DNA of 64,000 bases from Steinernema hermaphroditum (Eukaryota > Nematoda > Chromadorea > Rhabditida > Steinernematidae): the NCBI GenBank assembly GCA_030435675.1, contig CM059622.1, positions 10,602,001-10,666,000 of the forward strand. The letters are read 5' to 3'. The notes beneath the pieces were generated by a model. That model was not told where the DNA came from. It was given only the letters and a program-made list of their open reading frames with translations, and searched no databases. A program made the position numbers and the translations under genes. Every line of letters starts with the position of its first letter. Positions within the stretch are counted from its first letter, which is position 1. Below, piece by piece: positions 46,901-58,820 of this stretch.

Positions 46901-48224
46901 GGAGCGCGTCTTCGTCGCCGTAAAGCTGCGACAGATGCGATCCTTGACTGTCCGTCGGACCGTAAGTTTGAGTGGATTGCATAGGTTCAGAGGATCGGGA
47001 GTGGGGCTGGTGAGTGTATCTAATGATCCCAATGAATATTCCTTTTTGAGTATAGTGATAGGATCTTAAAACCAATCTGAGATGAAAAATCCTGGAATTC
47101 CACTTTTTGAGGGCGTTTACTAGTGTTCATAAAGTGGTTCTCCAAAGATCGAATGTCTTTCAACTTGTACTGAATGCTCTTTCCAATGTCACTCCGATCC
47201 ACTTATCGCCGCCATTGTGGCTGTGGCTCATCCAGGAATCGTTCCTCTTCGATATGACTCTAATCTTGTTACGCTTTCGGCGACCGTCGTTGATGGCTTC
47301 TTCCTCTTCCATCGGGCCCAATATCTCTCTTTGATCGTGTTTTGCCCACAAATCCGATTAACGTTTATTGCCACCGCCGGCGTCGTCGCCGCGAGATCGT
47401 GCGCTCCCTGAAAGCGACCATCCGGTGTCCGCGCAAATTGAATCACTTGCGCATCAGCGCGCGCTACCGTAATCCTCTCGGCGCCGTCGAGTGAGAGGGC
47501 GCCGCGGCGACTGTCGTTTCATTTGCATGAGAAAGCGGCGGGGATGACGAAGTCGTTCGGGGCCACCTGACGACTCCGAAATCTCGAATTTTGGTTAAAT
47601 GATTCCGACTACTAACGACAAGTAGATGCTCAACATTTGGAATACAGTGGCTTTTTTGGTTTCTCGGAGCCACGTGCATCAAGATGCATGGAATGCCTCG
47701 CGTGTGACGCTGATTTTTAAATCTGCAGGCTTAATTCGGGTGACCCGGGGAATGACGCAAATAAACACGTAGCGCATGGGAAGACCAAGATTGTAGTCGG
47801 CCAAAAAAGATGCCAACGGGCACTATGTGATCAACAATCAGGGCGTAAGAGTTCGGTCACCCCAAAAAGGTGTATAATGAAGATAATAAGGATCAGAGAG
47901 GCGAACAGCATACTGTACACCAACACTGTTTGTCGCCAGATCTTCGTCTTCTTCCAGCTCCACCTTCCAGGCGCCTCTTTTGTAGCGGAAAGTTCCTCTG
48001 GATGTATCCTACCGTACTCGGTCGTTTCAAGTGTGTTTATTCCGAACAATGGATTGAAGCCTCCTACTTGCTTCAACCATGACAAGTAAGCTAACCAGAC
48101 TGCACTTTTCGAAAACAAAGAAACTTTTTGTATCGCCTCCAGGCGTAGTGCAGGACGGAGGATCGCGCCAGTACCCGTTCAATTTGCAGTGACTCTCCTA
48201 ATGTCATAATCCCAAACTCGGACG
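43985..48224. other. Gene-poor 4.2 kb block upstream of fax-1
   Basis: No gene supported. Long but motif-free frames occur (197 codons at 46303-46896 minus, 153 at 45764-46225 minus, 129 at 46680-47069 plus); two of them overlap antisense to each other and start without splice signals. For a genome with spacers of a few hundred bases this is large. Since fax-1 reads leftwards from it, distal enhancers or a missed 5' exon of fax-1 may lie here. Confidence 0.5.
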
Positions 48225-48479
48225 ATGTCACTTCGGGACGTCGTGTTTGCCTTTCCAATTATCCTCTTCGCGTTGGCGACGGCTGCGATCGACGCGCGCG
48301 AGAGCTCGGAAATTAGCAATAACAATTTCGGCGGCGCCGAAGAAGACAACGTCGCTGGTTGGTCAGTGAAAGCGCCTAAATCAAATAAGCTCATTACGGC
48401 ACGGGTCCCTCACGCTCCCTCCGGGGCCTACGATGCATCGAAATTGAAATGTGGCGATGATTGCCCGACCACTCTCTAA
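48225..48479 (+). CDS. Small secreted peptide, 84 residues
   Basis: A single open exon begins with a good signal peptide (MSLRDVVFAFPIILFALATA, cleavage likely after AIDA). The mature part is polar, with two Cys near the end (KLKCGDDCPTTL), enough for one disulfide. CAATTTGCAG lies about 35 bp before the ATG as a possible trans-splice site. There are no dibasic-flanked repeats to suggest a neuropeptide precursor and no known domain. It could be a chance frame, but the signal sequence and the compact end argue for a gene. Confidence 0.45.
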   Translation: MSLRDVVFAFPIILFALATAAIDARESSEISNNNFGGAEEDNVAGWSVKAPKSNKLITARVPHAPSGAYDASKLKCGDDCPTTL

Positions 48480-50010
48480 CGCGACTCACGTCCGAGCCGA
48501 CGGAATACGGTAGCGTGGGGGACAGGGAGAATGTAAACATGTTTTCTGAATAGGGCGAATCTCCCCGAAGCGGATGTCTTAGGGGTCCTCTGGCCTTCAC
48601 ATGATGTGGAGTGTGATAGTTGTCAAACTCTGATCTCATACTCACCATCATATAACAGAAATCATCAAACTCTACTGCCGTGCCAGAACCAAAAGAAGTG
48701 AATGTGAAGTCAGTTCCTGCTCAGATCTGACATTATCTATTTCCAAAAGAAGCCCTAGTCCCACCACCGCTGACAACAAGATGCCCGACAACGGGAATCA
48801 GACAGCGTGAGAAGTCATCCAGAAGGTCGCTTTGAGGACAGATCTCCGCAGAAGATGGAACTTTCGGACCAAGGACCCGTCGCTCCGAAGCAGCCGAAAG
48901 CCGAAGTCGCCTCTGTGCTGCAAACGCCCGGAAAAATAGAAAATCTGTCGTCAATTCCGGTGTTTCGCTGATTCTCAGATGCTCCATGATGCGCGCCATC
49001 TACGACCGGTTTGACATCACCGTTACGCCACGGATGAAGCTGGCTGCAGGCAGACATCCTCGGTTGTGTATTTTCGGTGTCATGAAGGGCGAAATGCCTT
49101 TAATTCGTGAAATAAAGTCGTGTAAAGTCGTTAAAATGCGATAATCGGATCCATTCAAATTCGAATATTTAAAGCAACTAAAAGGAAAACATGCGAGATG
49201 CTCAGAATGTTTAAAAATGTCCGCTTCTAGAAGTGTTGCAGGACTTTTATCGAAACTCTACAAAGTCGGAGAGATAACTGGAACTTGATGTGTCACACGA
49301 TCCGAGTAGAAGTGCAGAATTCAAAAGTGGCTACGAATTTTGGATCTGAAACAAAGGTTTCCCTGCTCAGAGATCGACTACGATGCTATTTTTGCGTTTT
49401 TCGGTTTTTTTTTCGGTCTATATCGAGGATTTTCGTTAGAAGAAAGGAAGAGATACCAATGAAAAATTCCATTTAAGGACAAGGATATTGATTCATACAG
49501 TTGACTTTTGCCCTTAGCCCACGTGGTTCAATAAAGGATGGAAACGAATAAAAGTTCGTATGCTTTTAGTAATTTTCCAAATTTTCGATTGCCCTTTGAG
49601 CTCATTGGAATCACACCAATGGAGCACTCCAACAAATGTACTTGGGACCTCGTAGATCATCTACACTTTGATCTCTTTGTGCAGGTACTGTGCATGACGT
49701 ATTCGAGTCATTCGATTTGAGAGATCGAACGGGAAATTTTGTTCTTCTTGAGACTTCAAGACGTTATGCTAATCAATGTTCGTCACAAAAGATCGTGGAT
49801 CTCTGACGATTGAATCGAACAAGAAGATGAAATTGTGACTAGTGAAAAACTCTGAAATGTTCGCATCTATTCTTCTCTCAAATTTGAAATCTTCGGACGT
49901 TTAATGTTTTTTGGTCCAATCTACAGAATTACAGAACCTTAGGCGGGTCCTGAGCACAGAGACACGTGCACATCTCAAAATGATTTACTCTACAAGTAGT
50001 TTCTAATAAT
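48480..50010. other. Intergenic, 1.5 kb, no gene supported
   Basis: The frames at about 48733-49057 (minus) overlap each other and carry no motifs. The region is AT-rich towards the right. It contains the 3' flank of the ion-channel gene. Confidence 0.5.
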
Positions 50011-52418
50011 CTATGGAATGACAAAGTGCAACATGTAAAAACAAGCCACGCCACAGAAGGCCATGGGGTAGACGACTCTGAAGACGTAGTCCAGCAGCCT
50101 GGCACAGTTTCTCGTCCGCGTGGCGGGCAACTGGGCGTAGTAGGGCGCTTCGTTGATCCATCTCGACTTCTCTTCGTGTTCATCCTGAAGCTTCGAACGT
50201 TTCAGTCACCGTACGCAAACATACTGATTTCAAAATCTGCTGCCAGCGCCTTTTGTAGGCGGCGCTGGACACCGCGGCCGAGTGGATAAGGGACAGAAGT
50301 GGGAAGACGATGACGATGATGCACCACAGGTCCATAGCCTTGAGGTAGGACGTTCGGGGGATTTCCCTCAGATTCGCCAAGACGACGAACAAGGTGGCGA
50401 AGAAGGTGGTGGCGGTGAGCAGCGACCTGGATGTTTGGGACTCGGAGGTGAGCCAGAGGGGGATCCACGAGCAGAAGACGAGTACCGTAGTCGGGACATA
50501 AAGGGTCCACAGCCACGTGGGGATGGACCTCCGGAGGTTCACCTCCAGGCGCCTGCCAACTTCGCGGGAATCCATCACTTTCCAGGGGGATTCGTGGTCG
50601 GCCACTTTGGCGGTGGACAAGTAGCTCCAAGACGCGCGAAGATCGTCTAGGCTCGATAGGATCGACAGAAGCTACGACTGGGGTTTACCGTTTCCGAACT
50701 TCAACGAGCAGTTCCTTTTGTCGAAGGGAAAGCGCCACATCTCGTGATCGGCCGGGATGTCCACCTTCTTCCTGTAGATGTACTCCACGATGCCGTTACT
50801 GTACAGGTTCACGTCGTCTTTTCCGACCATTCGAGAGTCTTGAACGTCGTCGACTGTGAGCTGAGGGTTCCATATGTAGTTTACTGAAACTATGACAGTT
50901 GCCTGTGGTTCGTTAAATAAAGCCGTAAAGTGGTAAACACTGCAGTGAGGTGAAGTTAGACGAAAAGGCTAGAGCGAACTTAGAAAGAAAGAAGATAGAA
51001 AAGAGGAACAAAATCAAGTTAAGTCTTCATTTCAAGATATTACTTGAAGTTCTTGTTGCTTTGAATAACTTCTATTTTGCACTTGTTTTCGAACTTAGAA
51101 ACAAAGAAGATGCTACTGTAAATATCTTGTATTTTTTGGTTATTTTGTCAACAAAATGCAAGGTCCAGTGACTAACTCAGTGAGTACTTAGCTGCCTAAG
51201 TACAATTAGTTGTGAAGGGGAATATACGCGATGACCACAGCCCAGTTCACATGAATGTCATTCTTTGATATTAGAATGTGTTCAAGGAGTTATATAGGCC
51301 TCAGGTCAGAACCTTCCCGATACATCACACAGAAAGAACCTCGGGAGATCAGCAGAAGAAGGATGTACCGAGGTGCTTTTTGGAATGTGCGCATTATATC
51401 GTGGCCAATCTTTTGTCGGCGACTAAATAAGCGCAACCGCGAGGCTCCGATGCGTTTCCCCCGCGAACGCAATCAGCGCGGAAAATGCTTGAGAAATGTC
51501 CGGATGTCGGGCATGCATGAATAAATCATTTAGGAATCGTGTCGTCTGGCTCCCAAAACAGCGGAATATAACTTAAATGTGTGTATTTCAAAGAGACCGC
51601 TATGTGGACTGTTTGCAATTTGACCAGGATTATGCCCTCTATGCAATGACCTACCGTTCCGTATTTTGATGGGATTTATGGAATCCCTCCAATTCCTGTA
51701 GGCCAGCTGGGGTTCCATCCATTTCTGTTTGATGAGTAGTTGGAGATGGCACTGAGGACACGTTAGCAAACAATGTAATGCACAAGTGGAGGCCTACCAA
51801 GTCGTCTATTTGGGAATCGATTTTCTCGACGGTGACTGAAACCGCCACCGAGATGTTTGTGTTCGAGGCTGAAAGGGAAAGAATGTAACGATGCAAGAAG
51901 GAGGTGGTCTTAGAGGATCTATGCAATTTCTATAGTTCGGTACATCGATGACTTTTCGAGGTTTCCATTTTCCTTTCAGCTATTGTTAATGAATTATAAT
52001 GTTCTTGTGCTGTTGTCCTTATGCTTATCTGATCATTAAAAGACTAGAACAGTGATTTCGAGGAAGGGCTTTGATTATGATAAAGTTGACTGTCTCCAAA
52101 GGGGCCATTTAGAGGTAATCAAATAGTGCACTCACTGGGGAATCTGTACTTTCTGAGAATCTCCTCGGCGATCCGTTTGTCGGTCCACGGCGGCTCTGTG
52201 AGAAGGTCGTCGGGATCTTCGTCGCTACTAGCTCTGCAACAGAGATTAAGGTGAAGGTCGTTCGGAACCAGCTGTCGTAATTCGCAACATATGTTTGAAA
52301 TTGGCTCCGAAACAAAGGGCGCTTCACACGTCGTTCACCTGGGAGTGGAGCCGGAGGCGTCGAACGACCCGAACAAGGTGATGAAGAGGAGGAGGGCGGA
52401 GGTCAGACGTCGCGACAT
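50011..52418 (-). CDS. Divergent pentameric ligand-gated ion channel subunit
   Basis: Cys-loop superfamily channel subunit. The signal peptide MSRRLTSALLLFITLFGSFD is followed by TDKRIAEEILRKYRFP, TNISVAVSVTVEKIDSQIDD, KQKWMEPQLAYRNW (loop-D/A region) and VNYIWNPQLTVDD. The Cys-loop region reads IPADHEMWRFPFDKRNC: the second Cys is present but the position 14 residues earlier is Ala. M1-M3 run from PTWLWTLYVPTTVLVFCSWI through REIPRTSYLKAMDLWCIIVI. The M3-M4 loop is short (KRRWQQILKSDEHEEK), and the TM4 tail ends LDYVFRVVYPMAFCG..FVIP. M2 (SRSLLTATTFFATLFVVLAN) lacks the PAR motif of anion channels. Introns are short except one of about 760 bp (about 50885-51647). CTCTCCAG lies 12 bases before the ATG. 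The ligand cannot be inferred. Confidence 0.88.
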
Positions 52419-53336
52419 CGGCGGAGGAATCTGGAGAGGTGACTGTGGAGGGCGCGCGGACTCGACCCGCGGCGATCCGCCCCCGGCGTCACAGATGTGA
52501 TTTATGCAAATTTATTGTCTTCGGGAGGGACGATTAGAGGAGAAAGTGAGCGGCGCCTATTTTTGGAGGCATTAATTGGGCTATATTTTTGTTTATTATG
52601 TTTTTACGAGGTCTTTTATAGTGTTGTGCGTGGAACGGAAATGAGATAGAAAACAATTGGAGGTTCAGTGGGCCGAGTTTTGCCGTAAAGATACAACTTA
52701 TTGTCCAGTTGACCGAGTTTTCACAGTCTTTTCTTGGTCCCTTTTTTTTGTAATGGGTCTTCACTTGAGAAGTTGGGTTCTATAAAATGCATCTCCAGTT
52801 TCTGACCACTTCGACCACTCCTAGAGGACATTCATGATGACCCGTTTTCAGTGGTCCAATCCACTGGGCATCCACAGGTGCACATAAAATAGGAAAGAGA
52901 TTGAGGGCAATTTTGTGAAGGGCATAAATCTAGAAAATATTTTGAATTCCGCGCATTCAAAGGGAAAATTTGCGTGTTTGCAAATTAGCCGGAATAAGCT
53001 TGAGGTCCTGGGAATATCTTTGAACTATCAGTCAACTTTGATTGGAGTAGATCGGCGAAACTTCTGCTGCGTCCACTCCACCCGTCCGCCTCTCCTAGGC
53101 GCTAATTTGATTAAACGAAAAGGCTCGCTGGTGCCTCTGAAGTTGCGCTCTACTCGTCGCCAATTAGTTCGCTAATTCAATTGCCATTCTTCGGCCGTTC
53201 GGCTTCAAAGACTTTTTCGACGACCAGAGATGCCGCTGGGAGCGACTGATAAGGACGGAGGGCTTAACTATGGGTATAGGCAGAGTGGCGGCGATAAGAA
53301 GCACAGGACTGGCGACAACGTTGCCGCTGAGTGGAA
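52419..53336. other. Intergenic, 0.9 kb, no gene supported
   Basis: Divergent promoter space between the channel (minus) and the saposin-like gene (plus). Nothing else identified. Confidence 0.5.
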
Positions 53337-54382
53337 ATGATTCTGAAGTCAGCGCTTCTTTTGGTTCTTTGTGAGTTTCAAGATGGTAACTTTCGAAGAT
53401 GGGTGGTTTCAGGCCTTGCGAGCAGCTCGGCTTTGGATGGCCTCGTCACTACGTGCTCGCTGTGCAGGATTGCCAAAGAGGTGGCGACATCGGCCCATCT
53501 GCCGATGGAAAGCGTTAGGGCTATGATCAAAACTCAGTGCTTGAAAAGTCCAGAGGGTCAGAGGAGATTCTGCGAAGGAGTCAGTGAAGAGTTCGTGCTC
53601 GAGCAGCTCGCCGTAGTGGGCGCCTTCTTGAGGTGCGAAGACTACTGTGGGACTATGGAGATGGAACTGGATAAGGACTTCATGTGCCAAAAGATTCGCG
53701 AGATTTCGTTCAACAAGGTGGGTGCGAAAACGGAAGTCGGATGAAAGGCGTCTCTTCAAAGCCACATGCAAAAGCTGATCTTTTCGTAGTGGGAACTGAG
53801 AACAATGTGTAATTAGCACTCAAAGTTCGCATTCAGGCCATCTTCGACACCATGTACTTCTCAACAACGAAGCGATTCTGCTCGAAAGAGACGAATGCCG
53901 TCAAATGTCACCTTGACTCCGCCGCGGCTCATCCCGTACTGAAGGATCTCTTCGAAAATGCTATGCAATCCGTCACCAAAGCTGTCGACTGCTCTATCCA
54001 GGCGCCAAACACCTTCTTGGCCGACATGCTCGGATCGGCGCCTCCGATGAAGTGCGTTCTTTGCAAGTACCTCCTCAACTGGATCGGCGAGTGCTTTGTC
54101 CACGAGAACAAGACAAGCCGCGACATGCAGAAGTCTATTCGGGACATCGTCAAGAAGGTGTGCGATCTGAACAAGATCTGTCCCCTGCTGCACGTGAGTG
54201 AGGCCTTCGGTACTTTATACTTGTTCCTTTACAGTGCTCTTGCGATAAAATTGCCGACAAAGCCATCGACATCATCAAACGAATGGACGTCAGCCAAGCA
54301 GCTTGCGTGGTGAGTTTGTCTTGTACACGGTAGACAGCACTGTTCTTTTCAGAAGTACGATTCGGCCTGCGCCGGCATGTGA
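53337..54382 (+). CDS. Secreted Cys-rich saposin-like protein
   Basis: Secreted protein of about 260 residues. The signal peptide is split by the first intron: MILKSALLLVLC / LASSSALDG. Two Cys-rich halves follow. The first has TCSLCRIAKEVATSAHLPME, KTQCLKSPEGQRRFCEGV and FLRCEDYCGTMEME. The second has KRFCSKETNAVKCHLDSAAA, then MKCVLCKYLLNWIGECFVHE with a later VCDLNKICPLLH. The CxxC..C..C spacing with amphipathic helices between resembles saposin-B folds, which bind lipids, but it is not a textbook six-Cys set, so I hold this loosely. Five exons; introns are 40-110 bp. AATAAA at about 54411. Head-to-tail with the RAP1-type gene, about 270 bp apart, so the two could form an operon. Confidence 0.75.
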
Positions 54383-54648
54383 TTACTTGGTTGTAAAATA
54401 TATCTGTGAAATAAAGGAGGTGAAGTCTTCTAGAGCCTATTTGTACAGTCATCCAGTTACTAACTGACGAGATCGTATTCGTCAACCATAAATAATAGAA
54501 AAATATTTCCCAAATTCAAGAAATCCATGAAAGAGCACTTAGTCTGAGTCACTTTTGAGTTCTGAAGAGTAATGTTCCCCTGAATGAATAGCTTTTTGCT
54601 GCATAAGGAGCCTCTTCCTTTATTCCTAGATTTCCCTCAAAAGACACA

Positions 54649-56105
54649 ATGAGCCTTGACCCCACGTCGCCAAAGAGATATCGGTCGACCACCCACATCG
54701 ATTCCGCGATGCGCGATTATCGAAAACGTGCAATTTCGGTTCGTTTTCAGTTATAGAACGTGCTCTGGTTTCAGGCAATGGCGTGCCGTGTACCGTACAC
54801 GGCCGCTGACGATCGGCAGATGTGGAGCTACTTGGTGGAAAAGACGAGAGAGGACAGCCCGAGCGCCAAGACGCCCATGGGAATCGCCTTGTGGAAAGAG
54901 TTCCTTACGGATAACCCCTCTTTCGAGCACACCTTCTCCTCCACACAGACTCAGTAAGTTCTCGAGCTGTCCTCTAGTCTTCTTAAGTGCTTCAGCTATC
55001 GACGCCACCTCCACGACAAGATGTACAAGGCGGAGCTCCCCTTCGAAGACCTTCTCTTTCTGCTGCAGCGACACAAGAGAAAACTCACCAAACAGCAGCA
55101 TTTATAGTAGGTCACAAAAGAGTCTTTTCTTTCTAGAAATGTTTCTTTCAGCGTCGAAAAGAAATTTAAGCGCCAGATCAAACTCAACAAAAGAGGAATT
55201 CCAGTGGAAGACATATCGGAAGATGGTGGAGAAAAGAGTCAAAACGGCACAGATCCGCACGGTGTCTCTGACTCTGGTGACGATGGACAGCGGAAGCCTG
55301 AACCTGTACGTCCTCGGACTCCTCGAAGAGCGGTAAGTGTCGGGCAAATACTCTCGGGTTTCGGAAAGGTCCCTATGGATCGTGCAGAATGGGTCCAAAA
55401 GGGGAATCTAGACAGTCGTTTATCAGCCGGTCTCTCGTGAGGAAGTTCTCATTATGACTTTGCACTTATTTCTGTCTCAGATTTTTTGGCTTCCTCTCCG
55501 AATGACCCATCGGAGTTTGCAAAACGAGGCAGAATAGTCTGTCTACTTCGGCCCGTTCTACCGGAACCGGTGGGCATTTCCCTACAAATGGTACATTGCA
55601 GCCGGAAAGGAAACGAGATCCGTCCCCAGGAGGCAGTTCCCTCCGCAGCACCTCTCCTCTCATCTTCAAGAGGCGGAGGATCGGGCGCCTCGCTTCTCCA
55701 GATGCAGACGAACCCTCTCAGTCTCCTCGAAGTGCCAAAAAGATTCGGCCACAAAAAGAGGAGTCTTGTTCTTCCGCCCACTTTCAGAGACGTCTCTCCT
55801 CTGTCTCCACTCAAACTCCTACCAAGCTTGTGGCCATGATGGAGGCTTCTGAATCCTGCAAAGTAAGACCAACTTATAGCACCGCTTCAAATGTCTTTTT
55901 AGACGCCCTCTCGGAGCAACGCTTTTATTTTACCGTCTTACAGCGTGCTTCACGATCAAATTATCCAAGAATTGGCCACGGATAACAGCTTGGTTAGTGG
56001 ACGCGTACTGCGAATTTGTCCAACCCCCTTTCTTTTCAGAGCGCAGTGCAAAGAATGGCGAAGAAGAGGGCACTGGATGCCTTGATGGAGGAGCTTAGAA
56101 CGTGA
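54649..56105 (+). CDS. RAP1/TERF2IP-type Myb-domain protein
   Basis: Nuclear protein of about 330-360 residues. Near the N-terminus CRVPYTAADDRQMWSYLVEK, GIALWKEFLTDN and THYRRHLHDKMYKAELPF match the RAP1/TERF2IP Myb module (RIPYTxEDDxxILxYV..GNALWKxM..SLKDRYxKHL). RAP1 proteins bind or associate with telomeres. A basic stretch (VEKKFKRQIKLNKRG) and a long Ser/Pro/Arg-rich region follow (RRRIGRLASPDADEPSQSPR). It ends in a predicted helix AVQRMAKKRALDALMEELRT. A BRCT domain is not visible. The start is uncertain: ATG 54649 requires a 36-bp intron, whereas ATG 54778 lies right after a TTTCAG acceptor and keeps the whole Myb module. Exons in the low-complexity part were joined by frame only. 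AATAAA at about 56127. Confidence 0.6.
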
Positions 56106-56190
56106 ATGACTTTTGCAGGAGAAATTAATAAAATATTTCTCTGTATTACATCCTATGTGAAAAGACAAAAATGATAGACATTTGTCATAG

Positions 56191-58355
56191 TTATCCCTGC
56201 TTATTATCCCTCTGAGATTCTCCGAGTCCAGAAGTGACGCTGGGAATAGAGCATGCCGACTGAGTCATTTGGGTGCTGCTGGTCTGAATACCGTCGGAAC
56301 GAGCAGCCGTTGATCCAACCGTTGAAATCTGAAATGGAGAGACAGTTACAATAGTACCGAACAACTTCCTTACGGTGGAAAGGTCCGAAGTACTGGATAC
56401 CGAGGAAGAAGTGAATCCGGTGGGAGTCAGTTGCGAAGGGCGCATGACAGGTGTTGTGCCAGCGGTGATGGAAATTGCGGAGGTGGAAAGCTCGCTTTTC
56501 GAATCCAGGGAAAAAGAAGGCGACAACAAGCTGGTCGTGTTCGGAGACTGAGCAGTGAGCGCTCCACATGAATCAAATTCGGAAGGAATTTGGCTTCTGG
56601 AAACGATGTGAATTGGAGCGACAGGTGACTTCGATGATTCTGCAGTCTTTTCCAAAGAATTTCGGCTTTGAGTGGCAGCAGAGTCTTTGCTTCCGGTAAT
56701 AGCAGGGACCGGAACTGACGACGTTTCCGCAGTTTTCTCTACTGGCACTGGGTTTCCAGAAGCAACGGGGAGCGGAGCGACGGGAGATTTCGACGACTCT
56801 GCGACCTTGTCCAAAGAATCATGACTTTTGGTAACAGCAGGAACCGGAACGGTTGACGATTTTGCGGTTTTCTCTTCTGGCACTGGGTTTCCAGAAGCAA
56901 TGGGGAGCGGAGTGACGGGAGATTTCGACGACTCTGCGACCTTGCCCAAGGAGACTCCGCGTTGAGTAATAGCGGAGTTCTGGCTTTCGGTAACAGCAGG
57001 AACTGGCGACTTTGACGATTCCGCGGTTTTCTCTGAAAGCTGAGTAATGGGTGACGACATCGACGAATCTGGGGTCTTGTCCAAAGAGTCCTGGCTTCTG
57101 GTAAGAGCAGGAACCGAAACATTTGATGATTTTGACGATTTCGCGGTTTTCTCAGAAAATGGACTAATGGGTGACGACATTGACGACTTAGGGGTCTTGT
57201 CCAAAGAGTTCTGACTTTTGGTAACAGCACGAACCGGTGCGATTGGCGACTCCGGGGTCTTCTCCAAGGTGTCTGTGCTTCCAGAAGATATGGGAAGCGG
57301 TCCGACGGAAGACTTTGATGGCTCTGCAGTCTTGTCCAAAGACTCCAGGCTTCTGCTAACAGCAGAAAGTGGAACACTGGAGGACGACTTTGATGATTGC
57401 GTTTTTCCGGTTTTCAGTTCATCACGAGGGTTGCTTTGCTCGATCTTCGCATATCGAAGAAGAGCGGGGAATGCCTCTTCCCTGAAATGACTTTCGTATG
57501 CCAATATTTAACGATTAAAGTTTACGTTGAAGTCTGTGTAGAGCTAAAAGTCGACTGGGTGGGTCTTAGATTCGTCAGATGGGATACGAAGAAGCCAGTC
57601 GAGATATTCGTCGTCGCTAAAAGTGACTAGCGTATTTCACAAGCGACTTCATATTTCACACCTGTAGCCGAGGTGGTAGATTGTCCGACCACTACCATCT
57701 TCTCAGTGTTCTTTGCTGCCAACGCCTTCAAACGCTTCATCTCGAGTGAAGGGTCGATGTCACGCTCGGAACCGGGACTTTCGGGAGCGACCCAATGTGC
57801 CGCGGCTTCAGGATAGGTTTTCTTCTGGTTATTAAAGTTCACATCAGACGCGAATTTGACTTTTGGCGGCAAAGTAGAGGAAGACGATCTGCTCGCAACC
57901 GATTCTTTTATCTTACTACTGGCACTTGACTCGACCTTCTCTTGCTTCTTTTCGTCACTCTTCTTAGACTTTCGACTAAAATTAAGATTTTCTGACGGTC
58001 AGCAAAAAAATGTTCTTTACCGCGGATCATCAACTGTCTTTGACTGTCGCTTCTCGGGTTTTGATTTGCGACTCTGTCTGTACTTCTTCGTGTGCTTCTT
58101 TCGCTTCTCAATGACGCGAACTTCACTTACTTCTTCGTGGACGATTTCATCTCTACTATCGCGAAGAAGCTGAAAATGGAACTACTCATAAATACGGTGA
58201 AGAGAATGACTCACCCAGAAGTGGCACACTCCGAGCATGATTACAGCGATGGTGGCGAGGATGATCGCAGCTATGACAAGACCGTAGCCGATGTGTTGCA
58301 CAGTGCTCCACGTGTGCAGCGTGTTCAGGTACGACGGCACATCACTGGAACCCAT
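56191..58355 (-). CDS. Single-pass membrane protein with Ser/Pro/Lys repeat tail
   Basis: The N-terminus MGSSDVPSYLNTLHTWSTVQ precedes one TM helix (YGLVIAAIILATIAVIML). It continues with LLRDSRDEIVHEEVSEVRV, a basic stretch RKKHTKKYRQSRKSKPEKR and LPPKVKFASDVNFNNQKKTY. The C-terminal 400 residues are built of about nine imperfect repeats around SQ(D/N)SLDKT(A/P)ESSKSPV with PLP(I/V)ASGNPVPxEKTAE inserts, then a Ser/Thr-rich end. Most repeats are in one large exon (about 57489-56380); the last intron is about 45 bp. The join near 57500-57626 is ambiguous: one option reads TFSDDEYLDWLLRIPSDESK and then stops, the other is Ser/Thr-rich and leads into the repeats, so this may be two genes or two isoforms. 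No family recognised. Confidence 0.6.
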
Positions 58356-58820
58356 TTCTCCGAAGTGCCGGTCGTCTCTCGCTTGACTCTTCGATTGGAG
58401 GGGAAGACGACCGCCACGTAACGAGTGCAAGCCGCTCAATGAGGCCGTCTGCCACTCGGTGCATGGAACTGTCTGTGTCTCACTGTTCCGCACGTTGCAG
58501 GACCCAACCTGTCTAGTCTACACTGGTAAAGCATCGATTCTACAGGGAGTCAGAAAAATCCTCCCATCTGTTCGGTGTCTGACTGCCAGATAAACTATAC
58601 CGATCATTTAGCCAAGCAGACCTGGACAAAATTGGTCGCGAGCTATGGGAAGCAGTGGGAAGGACGCTGTTTTCGTAACAACTTTTTTTCCCGTTGTTTC
58701 GCAGCCCATTCGTAGGTTATACGTTTAATAGATTAACCGTCTTAATAATAAGTTAACAAATATAGTTGAAAGTCATCAAACTCAAATCACAGAAATCTCG
58801 AATACCCAGGTTTGGAAATA
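58356..58820. other. Spacer between repeat-tail gene and CDK
   Basis: Both neighbours are on the minus strand. No gene seen in 465 bp. It would contain the 5' flank of the membrane protein and the 3' end of the kinase gene. Confidence 0.45.

Noticed and set aside
50950..51171. 73-codon plus-strand frame inside the large channel intron
   Set aside because: Lys/Leu-rich product of AT-rich intron sequence, antisense to the gene, with short internal repeats (GAACTTAGAAA); no coding signs.
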